Shown here one piece after another: positions 1 to 15,000 of a stretch of DNA of 64,000 nucleotides. Numbering within the stretch: the first letter of the stretch is position 1; every line of letters begins with the position of its first letter. The DNA is from Siderastrea siderea (taxonomy: Eukaryota > Cnidaria > Anthozoa > Scleractinia > Rhizangiidae). The DNA is taken from assembly GCA_964030785.1 (NCBI GenBank), contig OZ034967.1, positions 57,842,665 through 57,906,664 of the forward strand, read 5' to 3'. The position numbers and the translations under genes were made by a program. Under the pieces are notes generated by a model, which was not told the DNA's origin, searched no databases, and was given only the letters and a program-made list of their open reading frames with translations.

Positions 1-41
1 GACAGCTGACCACTAAAACCTACACATTTGTCTGTTGCCAG

Positions 42-3000
42 GTATCCATTTACCATTTCAAAGAGTAACTTGCACTCTGTTGGAAGTCCTCATGCATGGC
101 CCATCATACTGGGAGCATTGTGCTGGCTCATTGAGCTTATCAGGGTATGTATGTAGACCCAGTGGAAGACATTGGGGCTGCGGAAAGTAAGCCAATGTTT
201 TTGCCCATTTTGACTTTGCCTCTCCACATCTATCTGCCCTTGAGTCTCCAAGGAGGGACCTTGTCCAGTGCTCTTCAATTTTTGTGAAACCACAATGAAG
301 TCCTGATTAAATAGTCCCTTTTCCCTCACTCATACTGAACAACTGGTACTAATGGTGTGACTTGATTGATCCATGCACATGTCTCACAGCTTGCAATGGG
401 TGTTGGTCAGGATATCGATGGACACGTTTTGTTCCCGGAGGATAACTATGGAGCTGGAGAGTACCAAGAGGATGGTCCACAGCCTGAAGACAAGGTAAAT
501 TGTATTAAATGTGTTTTGACAACTGTTGTATTAAAAAAAAAAATAAATGAAAGGTTTAGTTTCCAAAGAAACTGTGGTGCTGTGTTGGTGAGGAAGTACT
601 AACATTCAAAAAGTGAAATGTCTCAAGTGCTGTGATGAAAGGCTAACGTCATAGATCTCTGGGCTCTGTGATTGGTTTAAAATATTGTTGAGCATTAGGA
701 CCACTTTTCCTTGGCCTGAAGAACAGCTTATAAGTAATTACCTACATGTATCTGCAAACCTTGTTGATTTGACAACCTGTTATTATCCAAACATGCCCAT
801 TGTACTATGACCACATTTTTAATGGCCGTTCACCCAATGGCTGCTACATAAACAGGATTCCACTGAACTTTGACTACCAGTGACTCAAAATTAAGTTAAG
901 ATTGATCAATAAATCAGTATAATACATTTGAATATAAATGATATTTTCAACTCTTTTGAAAATGGCTTTGTTTTTTCACAGTATTTCTTTGGTTATCTTG
1001 AGAAAAGCTATTCAGCATTTATGATGGGTCAAGAGCTTGATGAACTGGGTGAATTTGACAATGAATTTGCTGACAACATTAGTAAGTTCAAATAGTCCTT
1101 GCTGTCAATAGAAAGTACCGTTGTTATATGCCATTCCGTGGCTGTATTAATAACTAATTGATAAAAATGCTTCCTAAAAAGGATATGAAAAGTAAATTTA
1201 TTGATTGTTGTTAACTTAACACTATTATATAGGCACTCCCAAACAATGGACAAATAAAATGCTTTTAAAGACACATTATTTTCTACTTTTCTCATCTTTC
1301 TTGACTACATTGTACCTACTCTAAAGAAATACCCAACAGGGCTGTCATTATGGACCGTAAACTGTTACGCCTAGTTTAATGGCTAAGTATGCCTGAAGGG
1401 ACCTCAGTGTTCCCGGTAAATGTGACCTCTTGTTGCTATTTTTTAAATAATTTTCTAACAAAGCAACAGTTTTACAGACTATGGGTCTGAAGATCAAGGT
1501 AACAAGACCAGGAGACTCAAAACTTAATGGCAGTCATATTCTGTACCTTACATGTACACTGTTGAGCCCATTTATCCAGAATGCTTCTAGCATGTCAGCA
1601 TTCATTTGGGTGGGGTAGGGTTGTCAGAAACCACACAAGGGTCATTTTATTTGAGAAAAACTAAACTGGAATGTCCATTTTGGTGTTTTTAAGTTTAAAT
1701 ATAATGGTGTCCCAAGACTTATATTGGTGGTTGGTTTGAATGGTTGCTTTTATTTGAATGGTAGGTGACCAAAAGTTGTCAATACTTATGTCCCCCTGTT
1801 GATATTTCTAGGATCAAGAAATGCTGACTTGCTTGAAGGTAAGTCAATTGGAGTGGCATATAATTTTCTTTTTTAAAGTACCATGAAAACACCGTAGAGT
1901 TTGGTCTGAGAAAACATCATAGTGAAAAGGTAGTTTTTATGAATTCAGGGAAAAAATAACAGACATTGTCAGTGCACCATTGTTTGACCACAGGTGGGAT
2001 TTTGTTGGTATGGGGAGTTTTCGATGGGTCATTTCCTGATGGCCTACTTTACTGTATTTTGCACTTCTCTCTTCAGTAATTAAAACAGACTATACAGGGT
2101 CAAACTGAGGTATATGAACTTAACAGTAGTAAATGCATTGATGTATACCAGCTGTGCATTTAACTGATAATTTGCAATCATGGCTGAGTATCTTTAAAAT
2201 GATTAACGTTTTGTGTATCATACAACTTTCTACTTTCAGGAATGGAAGAACTGGTGAAGCAGAACATGTCATTTGAAGAAGAATTAAATGCCTTGAAAAA
2301 TGATTCTGTAAGTGTTTAATAATACAAAATACATGTAATAATAATGCAGTATAATGAGTATTTTTTTGGTCACTTTATTTTTGCACTCATTGCTCCAACA
2401 TTCAGCAGGAATTGTCTCAGTTAATAATCTTAATAATTATATACACAACTATTAAAACTACTAAAACTCTTCATGAAAGCTAAACTTAAAAAATAATAAT
2501 AAAAAGATGGGTCTTAAGAGCAACTTTAAAGCATTCAACAACATTGAGTTATGGATGGGTTTGGGAAGAGCATGCCAGAGACTTGACGCAGCTGACTGGA
2601 AATGCGTGACCACTAAGCATCAGACAGGTCTTTGCACGGGATGTTACTAACAAGGTGAATTTGTCAGATCTAAGAGTCTTAGAGAATACCTCGATCGCTC
2701 AATTATAATATTAATTAACTAGGGCTATAAAGCCATGTAAACAGTTCAAGGTGTTTAGTCACCAAAACCAATATTTACAACACATCCTTTAAACACTGCA
2801 ACAACTGCATGAATGCTACAGTTGATGCAGAATGTTACAGATACTAATAGCTTTTCTGGATGCACTTGTCCTTTGTTTACTCAGGTGTATAGCCTTCCCA
2901 ACCTAGGTGTCAAAATTGCTGTGGGTAGTCTTGAAACTACCATTACTGTTGGTATATTTGGAAAGGGCTGGTTGTACATATGTCCAAGCTATTTTGCCTA

Positions 3001-6000
3001 ATCTTATTTCATTTTCTTTCCTTTGATAGTCACGTCTTCAGAAACTGACTGACAAAAAGACAACACTAACATCTGACAGGTAAATGCAAGCCCATACTGA
3101 CTGTAATGCATTTGATCACCTCATTCTATTTAGCAAAGCCTTCTGTGAGTGATCCGCTTAAGGACTGGATTCATGTGTCTGCCTGTACAAAGTTTTGTCT
3201 AAATAGAAGGTTAGAAATGTTCTGTTTGTGTCTGGCAGGGACACAATTAAGTGCCCGGTTGTCGTCTGTCTTAAAATGAAATTTTGTCTTTTTGGGAACA
3301 TGGAACTGAAACCATGTGCACACTCAGGGAAGGTTGAATTGATAGAATAGGAGAATGTAACCAGCTTGAGTTTGTGCACGGTGACGACCAATACTGAGTG
3401 TCCACACAAAAGTGTATACCTGCTGTACATAATTATATGGGAGGGTTTAACTTAATGTAGACAGTGTTTCTGTGTGTGTGTGCAGGGATGACTACTGAGC
3501 ATCCGCTTTGGAGAGGTGCTATATACTTTTGCATGCTTCCTGTCACTACTAATAACATAATTTCATGTTCTTGACTTGTAGAGAGAAGTTTGTGAACTAC
3601 ATTGGTGACTTGGGGAGACACAGAAAACAACTAGAAGATGTAAACAACCAACTTACTGAGGAATTGCAAGGACTGAGTAAGAGTTTTATGGTGAATTTGA
3701 GTGGCTGATTATTAAAAAAGAAATTTATGCATTTCTAGAGTTGTTACCAAAGAAAAGTTCCAAGGAACCCAAAGCTCTGAATTTGGAGGTCAGGCTTTGA
3801 GATGTTAGTTGGCTGGGGCAAAAAATCTAGGTGCTAATATCAGTTTGTTGGCTACTGCAGGTTGTCGAGCACCTGTTAGCAAATAGCGTGGTATCTTTAC
3901 AGTATCTACTAACAGTAGAACCATTCAACTAATACCTAAAGCTTTGTGTTGTGGGGAGTTGTGATGCTCCTAGTCACTTTATGCTGGGTATCCTGTGATG
4001 GACTAGCATCCCATCCAGGGGGAGTGGTAATAATCCTGGTCACTTTATGCTGGGTATCCTGTGATGGACTAGCATCCCATCCAGGGGGGAGTGGTAATAC
4101 TCCTAGTCACTTTATGCTGGGTATCCTGTGATGGACTAGTATCCCATCCAGGGGGAGTAGTGATGCTCCTAGTCACTTTATGCTGGGTGTCCTGTGACAG
4201 ACTAGCATTCCATCCAGGGGGAGTTGTGATGCTCCTAGTCACTTTATGCTGGGTATCCTGTGATGGACTAGCATCCCATCCAGGGGGGAGTGGTGATGCT
4301 CCTTGTCACTTTATGCTGGGTATCCTGTGGTGGACTAGCATCTCATCCCAGGGGGGGAGTGGTGATACTCCTAGTCACTTTATGCTGGGTATCCTGTGAT
4401 GGACTAGCATCCCATCCAGGGGAGCAATAATGCTCCTAGTCACTTTATACTGGGTATCCTGTGATGGACTAGCATCCCATTTAGGAGGAGTTGTGATGCT
4501 CCTAGTTGCGTCATGCTGCGGAAACCAGAGTTAAGCGTGGACCTTGGCTTGATGAGCCTCATGGTTCATTCAATCAAGCAGATTGGCACATGACCTTACC
4601 TTTTAAAAACTTTATGTAACCCTTCCTGTATAAAGCCACACCCACCACAATTTGACCCATGTCTCTGCTACAGTGCACTATGTCACCTGTTTTCTGATAT
4701 TCTATTATTTTTACAGAGGTTGAACAAGATGCTGTAATGCAAGAGAATTCCATGCTGCAGGTGAATCAAGTTACAACTTATACTGTATAAAAAAGTATTA
4801 AAGTATTGTAAAATCGTTTTGAAGCCTGCCCCTTTTTTACATGATTATTTTTGTTCAATAAAATCGTAGTGACCCATATACTTTTTTAACTGTTAGACCC
4901 TCTCAGGATTAGGACGTTTATCATGATTATATTTATAAGGTTCAACAGCTATAAACCAATCACATGAAATGTTGCTTGAGGATGGTGCCTCTATTTGTTA
5001 CTGCGCATACGTTCTGCGCATCTTGGGAAATTCGGATTTCTTAAGGAATTTGCCACGAATACAACAATGTTAGATGTGGAAAAAGCAGATCTTAGCAAGG
5101 GCTATCAGAATCCAAAAAGACAATCGGGGGTAACCACGCATTTTTCAGAGATAATTGAGCTTAAATTTGGAAGAAATTGCCATGCATTCTTTGTATTTTA
5201 ATGCTTTTTTTAGAATTATGGTTGTTAAACTATCTCTGAAAAATGCGCAGTTACCCATATTTTTCTTTTTGGATTCCAACACCCTTGCTAAGATCTACTT
5301 TTTTTCCCCTAGTCATAACCTTTGCAAAAATACCTCTGTATTAGGAGGCACCATCCTTAAAACGATAAGCAGACTAAACAAGTTTGAGAGTTCTCAACTG
5401 AAGAGATGAAATCATAGGCTTGTAAAAATCACAATATTTCTTGCAAACCTTCATAATTTAATTTTTTCTATTGTTTTGCAGCACACACTAAACAATCAGG
5501 AGCTAAGTGCTGGAGATGTGGAGAGAATGAAGCACGAAAAAAAAGAACTACAGAAAGCTAAGGAGCAGCTTGAAAAAAGTCGTGATTATTTTGATCAGCA
5601 AATCTGGGAAAAAGAGATGCAGTATGCCAAAAAACATGAAGAGGTCAGAGAAAATGAACTCTGTCATACATTGTTAATGTTTAGCACCTGATATTAACAA
5701 TACACTGTAAATTTATTCTTAAGTTTAGATACACCTAATTTCAATAACGTTGTCATACAAAAATGGAAAAAAGGAAAATGAAAAAAGCCAAATAGGTATT
5801 AGTTAGCCATGTCAATTACTTTCTTAGATTTTAATAATTCTCAAAGCACTTGTGGACCACAAAGTGATACTTTAATTTGATATCAAATTGGTAAATTGGC
5901 CACCGTATAGACCTTTTGAGCTTTAGCCCTTCGTCAGAGCAATTCTCTGAATGTAGTTTAATTTATTCCTATTTGGCTTTTTTTTCTTTTCTCTTCTTTC

Positions 6001-9000
6001 ATTTTTATATGACAACTTTACTGAAATTAGGTGTATGTATTTAAGTATATTTATAACATAGAGGGCAAAATTACTGAATGCTGATTGATTTAGGAAGAGG
6101 GCATTTTTTCTTCATTTTCTTTCTAACGAGGGCAAAATTACTGATTTAATTTTAGGAGAAATTAGAAATGCTATTGGCCTGGACCAAGGAAATTGCCTAT
6201 AGTAATGAGATGTTCGTAAAGGGGGTTTCATATCACTACTTTTGTTGTAGCTGTCTAACTTTTCATCATCTTCGTTTTTTCGGGTCAAAAGGCTGTCTTC
6301 AAAGATAGGACCAGAAGTTGTTAGTTGCATGTTGTCCTGCCTTGACTGACGTGAGGCATCCTTATTTTCTGTCTTAAAAAATTTGGCATTTATTCGCTTT
6401 AGCATGTGTACAGCTAATCTGCGACCACGCCGAATTTTAGCAGTGCTCTCATGTTCTATTGTGTTTCCACTTTCCCGCCTGAATGAAACGAACATAGAGC
6501 CTGGTCGCAGGCTAGTGTACAGCTGCGCTAACGCAGGCTTTATTTTCTCGGTCGGAAAACTGTTTACATGGGGCGACAGGAATGAACCATTTGCTTCTCC
6601 TCCCCTCCCCCTCCCTCCTCTTTTTTGTTTTTGCCCCTGAGGCTTGGAGTTGCCTGTGGAGGAGGCTATGTGCTCAGCAAATAATCTGATCTGTTGACAT
6701 CATTCTGTTGTAGCAGGCAGTGATTAGAAAATCTACATTCAGCAGGCAGTGATTGGTCAGTTTCAATCAAATTATCTATCAAGGTCCAGAGTAATCGTTA
6801 CTAACGGTCTATATACAAGGAAGTACATGCAGTTCATTGAAAAAGATTCTGAAGTCAACTCTCGATGTAAACTTTCTCCTTCAGACTGAGAAACACATTC
6901 GTGAATACAATGAAGTGGCAAGGAAGCTGAAGCTGATTCCACCTTCCGCGGAAAATGCAAATGGCATTGATTTTGAGATGCATTTTAATCCACTCTCCCA
7001 GAGACCTGATCAGCGAGCCCACGTGGACTTTAAAGGAACAATTAAGGTAAGCTTCTTTCTCATCAATGTCGCCGACTGATTCTCTACTCTTGAGTTTTTC
7101 TCTCCTTGGGTCTCTGAGGTCTTTCCTCTCGGCTAAACGTTCCAATTTGGTTGCATTCAACAAAGCTGTTCCAACGGAAGAAAGTTCGATGGAAAACAAA
7201 ACAATTTGTCTATAAAATCATGAACTAAATCTTCCAACCTCGTTTGACCGCAAATGGCAGCAACAATGTTTGAACGTTTAGCACAAATTACTCTACTGAC
7301 CTGTTGCTGGGAGCTCACAAAAGATAACGAGAAAAATATGGCAAGTGGAAAGAGATTTAGAGATTACGTCTTTGGGAGATGGGACTCTGTCGTGACCGCA
7401 GCCTGTAGCGCTTTGAATATGTGGTTTTTACAAGTACGACTTACATTTTTGTACAAATTTCAAACCAGCTACTTTCCGAGATCCCCCGCTGCTCCTTGCT
7501 AATCAGTTGAGATGGAGGGTCAACTCACCAGGATTTAAACGTTACAATTTCATTATTACTGACAGTATGTTATAAACACTTACAATATTATCAATACTAA
7601 AACCTACTATATATTATAAAAGCTACTACAAACCTGCTTTACATAAGTGCCGTGTGAAATTACTAGAGGAATTGCTCGCAGCCAGCCGGACACGCTCCAA
7701 GGTAATTGCCTGCCGCAGCTCAACGGGTAGGCTACTCCAAAGAACAGCCCCTGAGTAACTGAATCTATTTTTCATAAAGTTTTTGCTAGGCAGGAGAATA
7801 GCGAGTATGCCCCTGGTGTCTCTAAGAGAGTAAGTGAACGATATAGATGTAAGTGTGAAAAGTTGTACTCGTATTCAAAGTCCGATCTGAAGGTCTCTCT
7901 CTGTCTTCACACACTGCCTTTCCTACGCTCTTATTCTGCGGTCGATCATTCAGAAAACAAACTCACAAACACAGGTGAACTTATCTTGGTTTTCTGATAG
8001 CTGTACTCAAATTCGCATTGGATAGCCGATCTTACCAAAGTCTGCGAATTAATCAAAATGTGGTCAAACTTTGCATGTCACGCTGTAATAAACAACTGGC
8101 ATCTTCAAGTTACTTCTCAGTGCAAAGGTGAAGCCTTTAAACTGGGGTCAATTTAATAAAACATTTACAAGTGTAATTTACAAGTGTAGCTATTGTTTTC
8201 AACCTCTGAAACAATAGCGACACTTGTAAATTACCCTTGTAAATGTTTTATTAAATTGACCCCTGGCTTTTCTACGCACGGTTCATGAAAGTCACCTTAA
8301 AACTTACCGGACCAGGTGTGTTTTGATCTGTCAAGCAATACTAATTTCATTACAATATAAAATAAAGCTGATTAAACTGTTTTATTTAACTATTTTATCT
8401 TTTGCTGCAGCCTGCTTTGCTTCGACTGAAGCAACAGATCAGTGAGAGAAGTCGCACTATTCAGTCTCAAGTCATCACTGACGAGGAAGCATTTGATCAG
8501 GTAGATTTGAGTTCTTCTCTGTTAGAACGTAAGTCAAATTATAAGGGGTTTTTAAACAAACAGGCAAAGGTGTTAGTAGCTCGTCCTAGCATTGTAAAAC
8601 CAAAGAGGTCGAAAGATAATAAGATAGCAATGTTTCCTTGTTTTAGTGGGGCCCTATTAAAGGGAAGGGTTCACGGTTTAGCGCATGCTCATGAGTCTAA
8701 ATGCTGTTTTTTCGCCTGCGCACTCTATAGCGATTACGCAAGCAATATTATTTCATAACACTGTTAAAGAACCAATCGGAAGCGAGTAGATTACTCAGGA
8801 GTGAAATTTTCTTGCCAAAGTTTCGTGTTTATTTAATGATTTCTCAACTCTCTGCACGCGTCCCCGGCAGCCATTTGACCAAAGCGCGTGCAAATAGCGG
8901 TAAATTCATCAACCATGGAATAAAACCTTCGGGTCAACAATAAATTCAACGTTGGCAGTGTTGGTGCAATCCACTAATATTTCCTGCGAATGTAGTCCTC

Positions 9001-12000
9001 CGCCGTTCTTCTTGGGCTTACTATCGTATGTGATCGCTGAGGTACATGTGAGGGGGATTATTACCCGATAGAATTACTAATAAATCGGAAAAAAAGTAAT
9101 TTGATTAATGCACATGCGCCGAGCCGTGAACCTGTCCCTTTAAACACACAGTGGATACATTTTTTTTATTGGCTACAGATAAGCGACATGGTGTCTGACA
9201 AGCAGGAAGAAGTGACAGCCATAGGGACGAGATTACAAGCACTAGACAAAGATTTGGAGTGGAAGAAAGAGGTGCTAACGTTATTCTAATGTAAAGGATT
9301 TTTCTCCTATCCTTTAGGAATAAGTTGTTTATGGTTTTACAGTAAGTGACTACAGAGTTGTCGATACCTTGGAAGGGTTGGAGAGAAGGTAACACCGAAG
9401 TTTGTTAGTCACGTATGTCTGTCTGTGGAGTCTATTAAAAGGTGCCTTCACGAGGACAAGGAAGTTTGCAAAGTCGTGTTTGCAGTCCCCAAAAAGATGG
9501 CAAACACGACAAACCTCCAAAAATGTTCAAGTTATTGCTCATAACCAGCTTGATGGTAACACTAATAAACGACATGTTTGTCGAACGTTCAAGCGTCAGT
9601 TTGCGAGATTGTGAACTCTAAAAGGTTGTTGAAAAAGTTGGAGAAAATGGAGACGTTTTTTTTTTCTCGCCCACAGTTTTCCAGCATGTTTGCTAAGTGT
9701 ACTCAGAAAGTACGGCATTCAAAGACGCCAACTTGCATCTGCCAATACGACGTTGCAAAAAACCTAAGTTTGCAGAGTAAAGGGCGCCTCAAAATTTCCT
9801 TGGTTCATTCGAGTTTTGTTTCGTTTTACCGCGGACGAGGAAGATCTTGTTTGCCTATCTTATCTTCTTTTCTTATGTCTCTGTGTTTTTTTAAAGGGTT
9901 TTGGCGTTACAAGTAAAAATAGATCATTCACATGTAGATGGATTACAAAAGACGAACTTGAGAGTTTGAACTTGAGTTTTAAAGCTACACGACTCTTTTA
10001 ACAAATGCCTTGTTTGGTATCTGCAGATCATGTCAAAAGAATACCAGAAATCCACAGGCAACGCACAGAGCTTGGATGAACGCGTTCAACAAATGCGAGG
10101 AAAACTACTAGAATGCCAAGAAACAGTGGAAGAACAAGAGGAGAAATTTAAGGAACTTAAACATAGGTATTAAAGAGTTGACTTGGATTTGAGTAAAAAA
10201 TGCAAAACAAGTCAGTAATGGTCATAGGTGCTTCTTTTGATCTTTTTTAGTGTGCATGGATATCTGTAGTGATAATTTTATCTCGGTAAAGAACGGTTAC
10301 AAACACTCATTTTTGTATGGGTAACGCCCCGAACAACCTATTGTAACCACATTAATTTTGTGTTCATGCTTCACTTGCAAAAAGAAAAAAAACACGCTTT
10401 TTGGTCAGGGAAGCCCGGTAAACTGTCAACTGTTCTTATTTATTGGGCCAAAATTTTTTGGATAGGTTCCACGAATCACCATTTTTGAAACTGTTTTCAT
10501 CAGCGTTTTCGTTCGTTAAAGTGTGGATGAGAGGCGAAAGGCCATCAATCACGTATGCTTTTTCAAAGAAAAACGTGTTAGTGTGGCTGGGGCCTTTGAG
10601 ACGTCTTGAGTGAGCAGAATTCACGTAATCCTGACGCCTCCTCGCGACCTTTTTTTCTTACAGGACAGAGGGAAGTAAAGTTGCACGTGAGCAAGAAAAA
10701 GACGAATATTCCGATTTTATACTGAAAGCATGTCACATGATAAAGGAACATAAAACCCTTATACAGGTAAGCGTAGACTGAAGAGTGGACTTTAGGATGT
10801 ATGTATCACGAATCACCATATAAACACTACACTGAGACCATAATCCGCCTTTCTGTCTGTGGTTCCGATTTCTTTGGTTAACATGTACGAGTTATCAGTG
10901 TAAGTGTTCTGTTTTTCAAACAGGCTTTCTTTAATCCGTCTTCCCTAGTGAAAACTGATTGAAAACACTGTAAGAAGGGATGAAGTTAAGGTGATTCCAT
11001 TCAATTGCATTGCGCATCCTTTCTGCGTATCATTTTTTGCGTGATTAGCGCGCGCGTTCGGAACTTGATAGGTTTTCTATCAATGGAAGCTGAGCTGTCT
11101 GTTCAGAGAAATAAATGGTCGTCTTGTCCTAAACGAACTCGGTGACCCCACTTTTTTATTCCATTTATTTAAGGAAAATACGACTTTACATGATGTATTC
11201 AAATTTGAAGAACTTTTCATTATTCAATTTTGAAATATTCCGGTTGATTCACTGTTACAGTCAGATTTTAGGCGTTTCACTGGAACCGTGCAGACGCTCG
11301 ATTTGCCTATTATTTCAAATTAGTTTCATTGTTACGGCAATTTTAAGACGTTTTACTATAACATTGTTCTTCTATCATAAGAATAATGCTTATATTTCAT
11401 TGCTAGTTATAACTTTGTTGAAGTAATGGGTGTCTCTAGTACAAGGATAGGTTTTTTTGACCTATGTTGAAAACATAGGTCTTAGCCGGACTGCAGTTTG
11501 CGCTTTCAATGTTTGTTTGTATGTTTGTACGTATGTATGTATTTCTGATCCGGGGGGGAGTCCCACGTGAGACTGGGTGGGGATGCTCTTCATTCGACCT
11601 GTAAAAGATGCCATTCTAAAACAGATGGAGAACGCGAGACGACGGAGTAGACGACGAGCATCCATGCACCTTTCACATGGGAGTACACCCCCGGGGAATT
11701 TATGTGGCACTATGTGGCACCAATCAGATTGAGGCTACTAAGCTAAGAGTACATTCTACCAATGAAAGAGCTGGTTAGAATCCGCTCACTGAAGCTGAAG
11801 GTCAGACAAGGTTAAGTCTACCGGCCATGTTGAATGTATATATGGGGACGGAAACGATCAGCGCAAATGTGCTTTTCTTCTTTTTCCTCTCGAGTACTAT
11901 ATTTTCAGTAAAGGCTTGGTGTAGTGGAATTGATGGTAATCTCCTAAAGCTATTAAAAGGGCAGGTAATATTTGGACTGTACTTTGCAAGGTTTTTGAAA

Positions 12001-15000
12001 CAGCTTTGTTTGGTAATTTGAAATTTATAACGACGTGTTTATAAGATTGCAATTTGCATAAATTAGCTTGTTTATTCAAGCGTGTCAGCACAGGTAACCC
12101 AAGCTCTATGGGAGATATATAGACCGTGTGACCTTTGTTCTGCGTTGTGTGAGTGTTGTAATATGAGCGTAACGGCGGCCGTTGCGTAACAGTGAAATTA
12201 TAAGGATTTGTATGGGAAAAAACGATTCCGACTTTAATTTAAAAATGCGAACGTGTTTTTAATAAAAAAAAAACCCTACCTGAAGTCCTCTGTCTGTTGT
12301 TCTTTCTCCCATGTGGTTTTTGGAGCGATTTAACGCGATTCCAGTGAGTTTTAGTTCCACTGCCTTTCTCTCTATATATCCTTTACCAAGGTTGGGGACT
12401 CGAGCCGGTAGGCCGATCCGGTCCGCTGAGGGAAAAGAGCCGTAAATTCCTTCCAGAGCCTCCGATCGCCTCGAAATTTCGCGTGGACCACGCACGATAG
12501 CTCTTTTACACATCCAAGCCATTTAACCACAATCCATTTACATTGAGGGGGCATTAAAGGTCGCCAACATCTGCAAGTTTTTCCGTTGAGAGCCATCGAT
12601 AACGGCTTTATTCAGATGTCTCGTGCACCGAGCGTTTGAAAAACAGCTTAGCGACCTGGCCTAAGGTTCGAATTACTTACACACCCCGTGGGTGACGGTA
12701 AAACAATGCCAACAACAATACCGCTCTCGGGCCCTTCCCTGGCAAACAATGACTTGTCACCATTGTTCCTATTGACCAATCGCAGCGAAGGCAAGCGAAG
12801 ATCAAGGTATTGCGCGAAGGTGCGACCTCGCGGGAAATAATTGCACGATCAAGGACACTCTTCTTCAGCTAGCCAGCGTTATTCACTAAGAAAAGGGATT
12901 TTTTTCGTTAAACCGAGGACGTTTTCGATCTGTCATGGACGGCGGTTAGAATTCGTGGCAGTATAGAAGAGCTACAATGGACTACAGGTGAGAGATTTTG
13001 CCAAAGGGTTTTATTTTGCCCGACTTGTTCGAGCGTGTCACAATGCACGAGAATAATCACACACTGAATGAAATCCACATTTTATCTTCTTATCAAGTTA
13101 TTCATAAACACATCTTACTCTCTTCAAACTATTTACAAGATCCTAATAATCCAAAACGCGAATTCTACGTTTTAATGAATGTCTGGTATGGTAGCACAGC
13201 AAATCCAAATTTCCCAAATCAGTCTTCATGATGTGTGTTTCGAGTGTGTTTGCTCACGTCTTTTACGGTATTGTTTTCACGATATGGCTCCTTGCAATCA
13301 GGTACCCTTTATTGTATATAATAAGGAGTTTATAAGTTTTAATAAGTAAAGGGGACTAAGCGAAGGTCTTCTTTGAAGCTTATGCTTGTAACTCGATCGA
13401 ATCACACAATTGATGTTCTTCCCGGCTCAATTGGGGCACACAATAAGCTTAAGCACAAATTATGCACGCGGTGTTGACACGAAAGCAATCCGAAATTTGT
13501 CACTCTTTGCGCACTTTTTTTCCAGTGTTCGGCCTTAAAAAAAGGCTTTACCTTGTAATTGAGCTACGTGTTGCTCAGTTTTTTTTTTCAAAATTCGTTT
13601 TCCAGTTTCACAGAGGAGCAAGAGAAAGTGCTGAGAACTGCTGAAGCTGGCCATAATTTGCTTCTTGCTGGACAGGCTGGGACTGGAAAGTCACATGTTG
13701 TTAAAGGTCTCGTGCGAAATCTAAAAAGTCGCGGACGGAAAGTTGTTGTTGTGTGTTCCAGTGGTATTTCCAGTTCAGTTTATGGGGATGGGGTGAAATC
13801 TTCCACCGTGCACTCGCATTATGCCTTGCAAACTGCAGATATGCCTGCTGAATTGGTTGTGACAAGAGCTACTGCACTGCCCCACTGTGTCGCTAGAATA
13901 AAAGCAGCTGATACCATAATATGGGACGAAGCGGGAATGTCGAGCAAGCGCATCTTTGAGTTGGTCAATGTGATTCACCATGAGCTTGCAGATGAAAGTG
14001 AGAAATATAAGCCATTCGCCTCTAAACAAATAATTTTGGTGGGTGAATTTTTACAGCTTAGACCAGTGCCAAGCACTTTTGATGATGGCGATTTTATGTT
14101 TCGCTCACGTCTATTTGGCGTGGCAATTCCGCACAGGTTTGAACTCAGACTGTTAATGAGACAGACACTAGCCGACCAAACCTTCATAACCGCACTGAAA
14201 GAGCTTCGTTTAGGACTGTGTAGTCAAGAAACAGAAATGCTCTTGCAGTCTTTGGCCAGACCCTTGGCAGGAGAGGGAGAAGCAATTGATATTTACTTCA
14301 CCAAGCTATCTGTCCAACTAAAAAATCAAGAAGCCCTCTTCCAAATGCCCGGTGAGCTCCTCACGTTTGATTCTCTGGATGAGGGAAATGTTGCTGGCAT
14401 TAACTGCCCTGCTGATGCCAAGCTTCTCCTCAAAGCAGGTGCAAAAATTATGGTTGTGTGGAATCTGTCAGATGTGGTAAAGAATGGTACGGCGGGTACG
14501 TTTGTTGGTGTGAAAGGCGAGACGCTGGAAGTGGAGATCCCCAATCATGGAAATGTGTATTTAAAACGACAGACCTGGTCAAAGAGGGACAGGAAAGGAA
14601 AAGTAATTGGAAGCCGTACGCAGTTTCCAGTGATTCTCTTTTATGCATGCACCTGTCACAAGACACAGGGTTTAACCTTGTCACGTGCCGTGGTGCATTG
14701 CTCAAAGGAGTTTGTACCTGGCTTAATATATGTTGCCATTTCCCGTGTACGCCATCCGGATGACATTCAAGTATGCAGATTCAAACGGGATCAACTTCTT
14801 AAACCTCCAAATGAAGCCATCCATGTTTGTGAACAGAGCCAGGAAGAAAGCCCCGATTTAACTTGTTGTGTTAATCGTGACCTGAACATTGATATGTTTA
14901 AAGTTTCTGATATCGGAGATGACTTTGGGGAGGAGGATGGGGATGCGCCAGAGTCAATGCCAATGGACGACTATCCTGATGGACTAGTTGCATCCTACTT

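Larger units (their letters stand above)
12089..12799. repeat. Left 711-bp terminal inverted repeat of the P-like element
   Basis: Reverse complement of 23878-24588. It contains an outward-facing exon candidate (12280-12596, minus strand), a GC-rich imperfect palindrome around GTAACGGCGGCCGTTGCG near 12169-12189, and a CCAAT box (GACCAATCGC) near its inner edge at about 12774. The helicase start codon is 178 bp inside the inner edge, so this repeat probably provides the helicase promoter. Confidence 0.9.

Noticed and set aside
3946..4399. Long repetitive ORFs with a 22-residue repeat ([11 protein letters not shown]...)
   Set aside because: They are the translation of the 66-bp minisatellite, whose period is a multiple of three. 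The array lies inside an NDC80 intron and has no splice signals that would include it.
3950..4515. CRISPR-like array
   Set aside because: Units are contiguous with no unique spacers, and the sequence is eukaryotic. It is a minisatellite.
12372..12596. N-terminal THAP-like exon of the transposase encoded in the inverted repeat
   Set aside because: The Cys-containing ORF in each arm ([11 protein letters not shown]...) points outward, away from the transposase, and its Cys/His spacing does not fit the C2CH pattern.
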